From positions 316,001 to 380,000 of the forward strand of contig JAJGOT010000003.1 in the NCBI GenBank assembly GCA_022457155.1: a stretch of 64,000 nt of DNA, given 5' to 3'. The stretch comes from Cladopsammia gracilis (taxonomy: Eukaryota; Cnidaria; Anthozoa; Scleractinia; Dendrophylliidae). The notes beneath the pieces were generated by a model. The model did no database searches and was not told the origin of the DNA. It saw only the letters and a program-made list of their open reading frames with translations. How positions within the stretch are numbered: the first letter of the stretch is position 1; each line of letters opens with the position of its first letter. Below are positions 36,283-45,672 of the stretch, in pieces. The position numbers and the translations under genes were made by a program.

Positions 36283-37250
36283 CTCAGCAGCTTTCATTTG
36301 AATGGTAACACTTGAGAATTTCTATCCACGGACGCAAAAGTTAGAACCACCTTGTACAGCATAATAAACAGTACCACAGGAAAGTACTGCTCAGCAGCTT
36401 TCATTTGAATGGTAACACTTGAGAATTTCTATCCACGGACGCAAAAGTTAGAACCACCTTGTACAGCATAATAAACAGTACCACAGGAAAGTACTGCTCA
36501 GTAGCTTTCATTTGAATGGTCACACTTGAGAATTTCATCCACAGACTCAAAAGTTAGAACCGCCTTGTACAGCATAATAAACAGTACCACAGGAAAGTGC
36601 TGCTCAATAGCTTTCATTTGAATGGTAACACTTGAGAATGTCTATCCACGGACGCAAAAGTTAGAACCACCTTGAAAAGCATAAAAAAAACAGTACTAAA
36701 GGAAAGTACTGCTCAGCAGCTTTCATTTGAATGGTAACACTTGAGAATTTCTATCCACGGCCGCAAAAGTTAGAACCACCTTGAAAAGCATAAAAAAACA
36801 GTACTAAAGGAAAGTACTGCTCAGTAGCTTTCATTTGAATGGTAACACTTGAGAATTTCTATTCACGGACGCAAAAGTTAGAACCACCTTGAAAAGCATA
36901 AGAAACAGCACTAAAGGAAAGTACTGCTCAGCAGCTTTCATTTGAATGGTAACACTTAAGAATTTCTATCCGCGGACGCAAAAGTTAGAACCACCTTGAA
37001 AATCATAAGAAACAGCACTAAAGGAAAGTACTGCTCAGCAGCTTTCATTTGACTAGTAACAGTTGAAATTTTATTCACAGACTCAAAAGTTTAATAGAAC
37101 CACAGACCAAAAGGTAGAACCACCTCGTACAGCAATAAACAGCACGATAAGACGATAGGAAAGTACTGCTAAATAGCTTTCATTTGAATAGTGACACTTG
37201 ACAATTTCATTGGCAAACATTAAAGTTACAAGCACCTGAACTACGTTGAC
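36283..37250 (-). repeat. 106/107-bp tandem array, about nine units
   Basis: Units carry GTTAGAACCACCTTG, AGCATAATAAACAGTACC and CTGCTCAGCAGCTTTCATTT. TTAGAACC recurs at 36341 and 36448. It is the largest array of this family in the window and abuts the 3' end of the gene at 37290. Confidence 0.95.
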
Positions 37251-37289
37251 TGACTGAAGGTTTGACTTCAAAAGTGAACGGTACAGCCA

Positions 37290-38057
37290 CTAGTAAAGCA
37301 ACTGAAACACGTGATTAACTATAAACAGCACAATCACAGTCAAAAGAAGCTTGTTGATGTAGAGAGGGCTGGCTCCGTTAGGATTTGTTTCGTACAGGGT
37401 GATCATTGTGCCGCGAATGCTTTTCAAAATCTGTTGACAAGATGTTCCTTCCACTATCTTTGCATTGTACCGAGCACGACTTGTCACTTCAAAGTCCTGT
37501 TCGTTTATATCGTCCAGAGAAATGGTCTTTCCATCGTATGTAGTCGTTTTTCCAGTCTTCTTGTATGTGACCGTGGTTTTCAATTCAACCAAGTTATCGT
37601 CGATACCTTCTCGAAGTGTCCGCGTTACCGATGTCTGCCCCACCACACACAAGCCTCCAAAAGCATCTAACAGCTTCACACTTTCATACATAATCCTGAC
37701 TGCTCGTTTTTTGGGGATGGACACATAACTGTTATACATTGGATATCCGCTCCGGTACACTGGAGCACTGCTTAGAACATAGTTATACACAGAGTAACCA
37801 GCAACAGCTTTGGGAAAAGCGTTTGAGCGTGAACCGAGTGTAGTTTGTCTAACGATGACAGAGGAGCGGACAGTAGTGGCTTGGATCGGTGTATATTTGC
37901 TGATCTTGGGTTTTGAGCTCGAACTCGATCTTGATCTTGAGCTGGATGAGCGGACACGGACACGGAACCCTCCACCGCCACCGCGTCCTCTGGCAGCTGA
38001 CAACTTAATCAACGCAACGGTCATGATAACAAGAAGAAGCACTGTAGAAGACCGCAT
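37290..38057 (-). CDS. Secreted/GPI-anchored prion-Shadoo-like protein, 255 aa
   Basis: An uninterrupted frame. I start at the ATG at 38057 because it opens a classical signal peptide (hydrophobic residues 6-19, small residues before about position 23). The 44 upstream in-frame codons look like leader sequence. Order: signal peptide; Gly/Arg-rich stretch about 23-36; Ser/Arg run 37-48; KPKISKYTP; a Tyr/Ala/Gly-rich weakly hydrophobic segment about 82-112; a folded-looking region 115-220 with only two cysteines, Cys137 and Cys207; NGAS about 227-230, then a hydrophobic tail 236-255 suited to a GPI signal. This order (signal, RG-rich basic part, single possible disulfide, GPI tail) resembles prion/Shadoo proteins, but I see no sequence match and do not claim homology. 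A broken paralogue lies at 35215. Function unknown. Confidence 0.75.
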   Translation of the reverse strand: MRSSTVLLLVIMTVALIKLSAARGRGGGGGFRVRVRSSSSRSRSSSSSKPKISKYTPIQATTVRSSVIVRQTTLGSRSNAFPKAVAGYSVYNYVLSSAPVYRSGYPMYNSYVSIPKKRAVRIMYESVKLLDAFGGLCVVGQTSVTRTLREGIDDNLVELKTTVTYKKTGKTTTYDGKTISLDDINEQDFEVTSRARYNAKIVEGTSCQQILKSIRGTMITLYETNPNGASPLYINKLLLTVIVLFIVNHVFQLLY

Positions 38058-38201
38058 CCTTCTTGACAAAAAACAATCTGCCTTGGTTTTGTTGGATATT
38101 TCTGGGTGTTGTGGACACTGTTGTTGGTTAGCTATTGTGCAGTGGTGTTGGTATTGTTTAGTGTTTTTAAATCTTGTGTAATACGTCATTTGGTGATCAC
38201 A

Positions 38202-38350
38202 ACTTACGCAAAACTAAGAAACTACCGCTTTGTTTATCGTTCCTCGGGCAATGTTTCCACGCCCTAAAGAATGTATATGCGTAGGATGTGCCTAACTCCG
38301 TCGATGAGTCAACCAATCGGGGCGGGGGCGGAGGGATGTTTGACGTCACG
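38202..38350 (-). promoter_or_regulatory. Probable promoter of the 255-aa gene
   Basis: Upstream of the ATG lie a perfect CRE palindrome TGACGTCA (38341-38348), a GC box GGGGCGGGGG (38319-38328), a CCAAT box (38313-38317) and a weak TATA-like GCATATACAT (38271-38280). A consensus splice donor GTAAGT on the minus strand (38202-38207) suggests a short 5' untranslated exon followed by an intron. The acceptor could not be placed. Confidence 0.5.
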
Positions 38351-38357
38351 CGGACAC

Positions 38358-39490
38358 GGGTATTCCTACTCCTAAAATGATTGGACGCTGTGAATAGCCC
38401 GCAGAATCTTTACAGTTGTTATGATTGCAAAAAGTAAGACCAATAAAGAACACGGTGTTCCTGAAATAAAAGCTGGTCTATCTCTCTCACACTTCATACT
38501 CCTCGTTCTCTGAAACTGGGCAAGATAAAAATGTGATGTAACATGTACATCAAGGTCGAATCCAGGTTTAGGGTTCGTACCTTTTTTGGATAATGCAATA
38601 CAATACAATACAGTTTTTGTTAGCTCATCCTAAATGGGGTTTTCAGAAGTGTTTTCCAATTAAAAATAAGAAATTAACAAATAAGGGGAAAAATGCAGAA
38701 ATGAGGAGTGCGGAATACGGAACTACGGCTTCTATGCTTCCAGTTGTGTTTATTTCCAAAACACAGCAAATTGTTCGCTGTACTTTGTCCATTGGTGCGA
38801 TGGTGAGTTGTCAGTTCCTGTGTCCTTATCACTGCCTATGTGGATGGCTGATTCTTGAACGCAGTCATGAAATATTTAGGAAAATTATATCTGTTGACAG
38901 CGTTTTATCGGCGCAAAATATTTTTAAAAAAATAAAGTTTGGACACGAGAGAACCTGAGGAACTGATCGTGTTGTGCGGGAAATTCTTGTTATTATGTTA
39001 GTTACGTAGTCGCCTTGCTTTTTCTTTGTGTTAGTGTCAAAAATTCGCATATTTTTGTAAATATCTAGTTTTCGACTTTTTTTTTCATCGAAAATAGTTC
39101 AATTATTGATCGATTTCGTTCGAGGACGATTAGAGGACTTTGCAAACTTATCGAGTATCGCGAACATCATTGGGACACTTTTTCAACGACATCGTTTCTT
39201 CGGGCGTTTATCTAGACGTATTCAATCGAGTAATGCATAATAAATATTTATCTAGTGAACAAGGTTCGCTAACACAGTCGCAAGGCGCAGCTGTGATTCT
39301 AGTCTATTTTGATATTACAAGATTTTAAGTTATGCGCATAAAACATGGATAACTGTTCACGATTTATTACAAACTAAGGCGTATTTACATATGAAAACCC
39401 TTAGGGTCAACTTTTTAAAAGAAGAGAGAGCTTATACAAAATTTCAAGCACCTCGAATTTCGTTAGAAAATACACTGCTACGTGTTCTTG
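38358..39490. other. No gene recognised
   Basis: Short frames on both strands without recognisable motifs. Confidence 0.4.
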
Positions 39491-39494
39491 TTCT

Positions 39495-39692
39495 ATGTGT
39501 TCGGAAGTATCCGACAGGTGTTCGGAAGTATCCGACAGGTGTACGGAATCATCCGACCGGTGTACGGAATATCCGACCGGTGTACGGAAGTATCCGACAG
39601 GTGTTCGGAAGTATCCGACAGGTGTACGGAATCATCCAACAGGTGTACGGAATCATCCGACCGGTGTACGGATGCATCCTACCGGTGTACGG
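39495..39692 (+). repeat. 21-bp minisatellite derived from a SINE tRNA-like head
   Basis: About nine units of GGAATCATCCGACCGGTGTAC/GGAAGTATCCGACAGGTGTTC type. The last unit runs into GGGTCATAGGCTCGATTCC (a B-box-like sequence) and a tail matching the SINE after 22098. The unit corresponds to the GCATCTGACCGGTGAGTGGA part of that SINE, its anticodon-arm position. All three plus-strand frames are open across the array. Confidence 0.8.
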
Positions 39693-40683
39693 AGGGTCAT
39701 AGGCTCGATTCCTGTCGGGGACTCAGATTTTTTCACTGTCCCGTGCTTGTGACATGAGGAACATTACATTTTTCTCAAATCAATTTTTGTTTCGAATCTT
39801 AACGTGACATTAAATGCATTGTGTGAAATGAGATAGAACTGGATGACGTAATGCGCCGTTAAATTTGTTGTGGTCCCGTGCATTGCGTGATGACGCATAA
39901 CGAGTGCTTACTAATGAGAAGGTGTTCATCACGGAAACTTTAATTGAATTTTATTTCAACTACTAACGTTTTTCCTCTTCTCGTACGTTAAAATCATTTA
40001 AGGTAGTCTGTTAAAATCGTTTAAGGTAGTCTGTATATAGAATGTATTAGAATGTATTAGCTTGTCCCAACCGTGTGGGAGATGGTTACGCAAAAATAAA
40101 TCGTTTTTAAATTAGAAAGATACAGTCCTCAGTGATTGATATCAGCTAAACGCGGAGTTGTGAGAATTCCGCGACAGTGATCGTAGGACAAAACACTAAC
40201 ACCGAGTAGAAACTGGATATTTAAAACGCGCAAATGCCGAACGAGACGACATTTTGCATTTTGCTTTTCATAGTCCCCTATTTTTCCGAGTTTAATTTGT
40301 TCATCTCAGTGCCATAACAGGGGAGTGAAATCGTTAGAAATTCTGACAGATTTTTGTCTTGTCCGTAAAACACTGTTAGAACCTACTGAAACGCTCACCT
40401 TCTATTTCCGAAGCTTCGATGAGTGATAACCGTTAAGCTTGACTGATACCTTTCTTTCAGTTACACAGCGATAGCGAAACCTCTCGTATATGACCACCTT
40501 CTCAATAAGGCGGCACCTTCAAATGGAAAGTGGGTGGTTTCGCCCCGGGTATAATGCTCGTGAAAATATTATGCACTTGTCACTGGAAACCTTTGCCGTG
40601 ACATTAATATGCATTATGTGAAATGAACTTGAACTGAATGACGTAATTCGTTAAATTCAGGGGAAAGTCCTGTGCATTGGGTG
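39693..40683. other. SINE tail, then duplicated non-coding sequence
   Basis: 39693-39790 is the SINE tail. A block near 39790-39930 (ATGAGAAGGTGTTCATCACG and TGCGTGATGACGCA) is repeated at about 40600-40890, where it is split by the MITE at 40684. No gene. Confidence 0.6.
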
Positions 40684-40856
40684 CAGGGGCGGATCCAGGA
40701 TTTTTCTTAGGAGGGGGTTCACCTCTAAGGAATGACGTAACCACGTTTTTTTTCTTTTCTTTGCAGAATACAAGTTATATTAGAAAGATGCAGGTCATCT
40801 CAGGGGGGTGGGGGGGGGGGGTGCGCACCCCCTGCACCCCCCTAGAGCCGCCCCTG
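40684..40856. mobile_element. MITE with CAGGGGCGGATCCAGG end
   Basis: CAGGGGCGG and CCGCCCCTG termini, with GGGTG on both sides (40679-40683 and 40857-40861). A homologous, uninserted sequence GCATTGCGTGATGACG occurs near 39882, confirming the insertion. Confidence 0.7.
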
Positions 40857-42235
40857 GGGTGATGACGAAAGAAAAGGTGTTCATCACGAAAACTTTTACT
40901 GTTTTTTTTTTTAACTACTAATACGTCCAACAATTTGCACACAGCATAAACACTACATGCAGTAGCCGACACGATCGCTAACTGAAATGCAAAGTTATAC
41001 AAAACACAAATCGTGTAAATCAAACCTACTTGCGATTCAAGTCACGTAATGACCTAATGCGTTAAACGTCTTGACTTTTACAGCCTCGCGCATTGCATGT
41101 CAGAAGAATGCTCTCTTTTCAAACTATTTTTAAACGCGCATGGTTCGCCATTCAAATCCTTTCAATAGGAAAAAACAAGCACAAAACGGAATACAATTAA
41201 TAAAACAGGTATTCAGAAGAATCGGTGATGAAATAAGTAAGATAAGAAATTAAACCTTGAATGCTATTTTAAAATACAATTTATCAGCTGTAGCTATATC
41301 TTGAAACCACTTATTAAGAGAACCTGTCTGTAAAAATCAAACATATCGCGGCAAGTGATAAAATTAAATTCTTTTGATATTTTAACGTTAGATAGATTAA
41401 GGCATAACAAAAATCACTTAATTTCCAAAACGCGAAGCGGCCAACATTAGGCTACTCACTCGACTCACTTTCTACAACAGAATAGAAGGTGAGTAGCGTA
41501 GCCAATAGGAGAACAGAATTCGTGATAGAACGCTAGTAGATTTATACTAAAAACAAATAGGCTTTATATAAACAACAGTTTGTTTGAAATGAAATAGATC
41601 TAATTTGAACCCACTGTCCTTATCAAAGAAATCACAATCAGAACCTTCGAGAAACATAAGAAGGCACTTCGGCTATCTAGTGTAACCCCAAAAAAATCTT
41701 ACCCGGAAAACTACTCAGTTTATAACTTGTTGGCGTAACGCCACGAGTAATTAACAAGTAGCCGGTTAATACGGCTTCACAAGGGGGCCGTACTGGACGG
41801 CAGACAAGTCATTTGTAAAAGTTCAAATAAAGCAAATTTTGTTTCGAAACTTAGCGTGACATAAATATGTATTGACGTTTTGAGCACACATTCTACAAAA
41901 CTAAAATGGAAATTATTACTAAGATTAGAAGGTGGTCGCTTACGAGAAGTGGTTGCATTGGAGAGGTGTTCGCTTTCAAGAGGTGATCGCACATGGAGGT
42001 TCGCCTGTGGTGGTTCATGAAACACCAAGAGAAACTTACAATACTGCGCTTGACAAAAACTAGTTACCCGAGACTTCTTAAAGATGGTGGCTAAAGGTGG
42101 ATTTTCGCTTACAACAGTGGACGTTCAGAGAGATTTATTGTACCGGTCATGCCTCGACATTCAGACCACTTAGTCAGTTTATCTAAACCGGCCAACATTA
42201 CAGGCATCATACGGGAACAAAATCAAACGACGTTC
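40857..42235. other. No gene recognised
   Basis: Scattered weak repeats (a CACTCGACTCACTTT block at about 41457 also occurs near 12697). No coding region. Confidence 0.4.
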
Positions 42236-42465
42236 AATACAATTGTAAAATTAAACGAGACTTACCTGTAAGTTGAAGTTTGATTAAGTTTCTATCACAA
42301 GACAACAGAAGACGAGAGATCACATCGCCGCGCAACACCAACAACAAAAAAGAGTGGGTGTGTCAGTGGAGGGCATGTGATCTCTCGCCTTCTGTTGTCA
42401 TGTGATAGAATCTCAACCAAACTTTAACTTACAGGTAATTCTCGTTTAATTTTACAATTCTGTCA
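42236..42465. repeat. Fold-back with about 85-bp arms
   Basis: Arms 42241-42324 and about 42374-42459 are complements containing AATTAAACGAGAMTTACCTG and GACAACAGAAGRCGAGAGAT, with a loop of about 50 bp. It lies about 500 bp from the end of the DIRS-like remnant and could be its terminal or internal complementary region, but that is unproven. Confidence 0.65.
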
Positions 42466-42957
42466 CATGACCAGAAGGCAAAGATCCCATGAGACTTTAA
42501 ACTGGCTAGATGCACCCATACGTTTGGTGGAGGAAAACAAGCCACAACTGTGAGAAAATACTCAGTATATTGTGCTAACAGTAACAAATAAAAGAGCCCC
42601 AAACATGTATATATTGTTATATAGCTGGAGTTTTTGTCAATACAACGCGCGTGTTGATTGGTTGATTCATCGTCACATGACATCTAAAAAACAAACTGTT
42701 TCCCGCCAATTGTGCTAAGCAGGCAATATTTGCGAAAGCGGGCAACAATTTTGACGTCAGAGGGTAACATTGCACTGTTGCCCGCTAGCGCACGTCATCA
42801 GACCGTGATCAGACCGTGACGAAAGGTTACATGATTATGATGGAACGAGTGCTCGGCGCGTTTTTCAAACTGTCTTGTGTTGTGTTTTTTTTTTTGTTGC
42901 TATATAACAAATCACTTAATGACTGATCCCTCGGGAACAGTCATTAAGTGTTTATTA
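42466..42957. other. No gene recognised
   Basis: AT-rich sequence between a fold-back and the recombinase remnant. It may be part of the same deleted element. Confidence 0.35.
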
Positions 42958-42959
42958 TT

Positions 42960-43380
42960 AAGGTAACGAATCACTGGCCCAGAACAGCCAGACTGTTTTC
43001 TTGAATAACAGGCTTATTGTAATATTTACGGAAGGTCTCGGCAGATTTCCAGCTTGCCTTTTCCACGATCTCGTGCACGGGAACATCCCGCCCATAAGCT
43101 TTGGAAACGGATGCTGATCTTGTGCTATGAGCAGCGAACACTTTAGTATCAACCCCGCAAAGTTTGAGGGTTTCTTAGTCCACCTCGAAATCGTGTCCCT
43201 TGATACAACTTCATGGGGCCTGACATATAACTAACAAATAATTTTGTTACATCATTACGCAAAACCTTTGTTGCAAGCCAAAGGGCAAATGGTAATGTCA
43301 GGCTCATATCGAGCTCTGTCAATCCTAGTATATGGGTTCCTAGGGCTACTGGTCTTGATATGTTCCATGATGTCAAACGG
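42960..43380 (-). pseudogene. DIRS-like tyrosine recombinase remnant
   Basis: Conceptual minus-strand translation near the end gives AAHSTRSASVSKAYG (the H-x-x-R of tyrosine recombinases) and FRKYYNKPVIQEN with the nucleophile tyrosine, followed by a stop near 42970. Upstream, RNDVTKLFVSY is in one frame and CIKGHDFEVD/ETLKLCGVDT in another, with at least two in-frame stops. The catalytic residues of the last part survive, but the gene is dead. Such recombinases integrate DIRS-type retroelements. Confidence 0.75.
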
Positions 43381-43399
43381 GGTTTCCCTAGATCGGACC

Positions 43400-43830
43400 A
43401 TAAGCAGAGAGCCCCCCGTATCCACGGCGTGAACTTGCGTAAGGTTGTGGGCGGACCTTCTTGGTAAATTTGTTGGATTCTGAAATGTCCTTTGCGAGCA
43501 TGGACAGGTCGCCAAAAAGGAACTCTGAAGTACCTTTTACAGTGGATGAGCTTCAGAGTGCTGTATAGTCTTTATGCATCTCTTTATTCATCTCTTTATC
43601 CATGTGGTTTACCTCGTGGTTACACTTTAGCGCCATTGCGATGGCATCCGTGACAAGGGTGATCAGATCTTTTTTGAATCGCCAAATCGGCGGCCTTTGT
43701 CATGGCTATTACTGAGCCGATGAGTGTGTTTTGCCCTTTCTGAGATCGGGAATCTTGTTCTTTCATCGTTGCTGAAAGCTGGTTCCAAATGAGGGGGTTT
43801 ACCTTCGGTGTTCTTAAACCCTTCACGTTT
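43400..43830 (-). pseudogene. DIRS-like Gag remnant
   Basis: Minus-strand translation gives VNPLIWNQLSATMKEQDSR and GQNTLIGSVIAMTKAADLAI, then after a frame change GTSEFLFGDLSMLAKDISES. This is the ORF1 (Gag-like) pattern I associate with cnidarian DIRS-type elements. The reverse transcriptase and RNase H that should separate Gag from the recombinase are missing, so the copy carries an internal deletion near 43380-43400. Confidence 0.55.
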
Positions 43831-43842
43831 TCAGGCCGGGTA

Positions 43843-44022
43843 TACAGCTATTTCAATTAACGTTGTCAGATGAAAAAAGCTCAAAGCCAAGACCGCAAGG
43901 TAGTATCGGATTTATATGCATAAATTCACCACAACTGCTATTAACAACTATCCATACTACCTTGCGGTCTTGGCTTGTAGGCTTTGAGCTTTCATCCGAC
44001 AACGTTAATTGAAATAGCTGTA
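43843..44022. repeat. Fold-back with about 65-bp arms
   Basis: Arms 43843-43906 and 43954-44022 are near-perfect complements containing AGCTATTTCAATTAACGTTG and CCAAGACCGCAAGGTAGTAT, directly beside the Gag remnant. It may be a terminal repeat of that element or an independent MITE. Confidence 0.7.
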
Positions 44023-44349
44023 TTTATCGAGCTTCACTGACCTTGAGCTTGTCTGCAGGATATATCTTGATACTCGATGGTTTGTACTTCATTTTATGGC
44101 ATTGGGTAAAAATGTATGTTGTTTTGTTTTCTGGTAGTCAAATGGGGTTTATAGGTTTAGATTGTTGGTTTAGTATTGAAGTGTGGGAGGAAAGGATGAA
44201 CGGTGTATGCAACACAGGTATTTCTAGTAGATTTAACTATAAATGAAAGGTTATGATGTGTTGTTATGTTGTTATCATTTAGTTTAGTAGTCATGGTGAT
44301 GAGGTGATGAAATGAGAACGTGCAGTTTTTTTAATGCCTCATTAAGTAC

Positions 44350-44695
44350 TGTTTAAAAAACGAGCAGTAGTGTATTATCAGGTTTAAAGGGACACCTTCA
44401 ACCTGTGTGCTTTGCGACATTTTCTGTAATACAGATATTGCTAAACTCGCAAGTGTCTTTGTTCACCCGATTCTATCTTTGCAATCTTTAAGGTTGGCTG
44501 TATAAGCTATCTATTTAAAGTTGTTTAAGTTTTCATAATTTGATTTTTTTGTCCATTTTGGTTGTGAAATTTCAACTAAAGAAAGAAAAACAATAATAGA
44601 CGCGCGCAAGGGACAGTGCTTGAAAGAGTCCCTTTAAAAACTCGAGGCGAAGCCCAGAGTTTTAACACCTGATAATACACGTTCTGCGAGTTTTT
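44350..44695. mobile_element. Nested inverted repeats, probable MITE
   Basis: TGTATTATCAGGTTTAAAGG near 44370 faces CACCTGATAATACA near 44680. Inside, AAAGGGACA and a CCCTTTAAA end form a second pair. No gene. Confidence 0.5.
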
Positions 44696-45508
44696 TGAAC
44701 GGCTTCAAAAACATTCTTTCAAAAGCGTGTCCATTCGGAATTAAAACAATTGCGCTTTTGTGCAAAGAGGAAATTAGCATACAAAAAAAAAAACAACAAG
44801 TAGACTGATTAGCATACAACACATGTGCCACGTCTTCGACGAAGTGACCATTGCTTCCCGGCTCCTCTCGAAAGTTTTGGGATTTTAAAGTTCTGAGGAA
44901 AAACATCTACTGAAAGTTGACAGGTACGGTAGATAAAACGTCTGACAATTTTTTTTTTTAAAGTGGTAGGGAACGAGCAGAAATAAGCAGCTTGCATCTG
45001 CGAACCAGTCGCTTACCTGGCAATTTACACGAGGGCGCTGGTGTCATTCAAATAACGGCTCACTTGTTAAACTGTTGGTTGTTTATTTTGTTGAGATTCC
45101 AATTAGAATGGCAAAAGACTAGATTTCGTTAAACAGTACTGAACAAAAATATTAAAGTCGCCATTTGTTGTACTAGGAATTCTGAACAATTACTACCCAT
45201 ATCAGTATTCTTTATAAAAAGATTACGTGTGATCTTTATATAAATATCACGGTGGTCATTTTAAAATCATTCTCATTAAAAATTTAGCGATTTTTGCATT
45301 GTTTGCCCATTCAGCCCCGCACTCCCCTGTGACTGAAATCAAAGCCGCCACCAGGCTTTCCATAATGACCGTAGATTACCAGGTATAAAGGTTCATACAC
45401 GTGATCGATTTACGTCGTGTGATTGGCTGATATGCTCATTAATTATTAATGAGTTTTTGAAATGGATTATGGTAAAGATTTATTTTGGAATTATTTGAAA
45501 ATGATGCC
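44696..45508. other. No gene recognised
   Basis: Left flank of the Ngaro-type element; no supported feature. Confidence 0.45.
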
Positions 45509-45596
45509 ACTATTCGCACTGCATATATTACGAACAACGCTATAAAATCTACCACCATGAATAAATTACCCCATTGCTGCTCAACTACAGAAGCGG
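45509..45596 (+). repeat. Ngaro A1 repeat with TATA box
   Basis: 88 bp identical to A2 at 52104-52191. It contains TATAAAA at 45541-45547, a plausible promoter about 130 bp upstream of the gag start codon. Confidence 0.9.
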
Positions 45597-45672
45597 TATA
45601 CGACGTTGAACAGTACGCGAGATTATAACCACAGTTCTACTTAAGAAGATACGTCGAGTGAAAGGTTCTGAA

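Noticed and set aside
38058..38189. 44 extra N-terminal codons on the 255-aa protein
   Set aside because: They are polar, precede a classical signal peptide and would place it internally; they are more likely 5' untranslated sequence.
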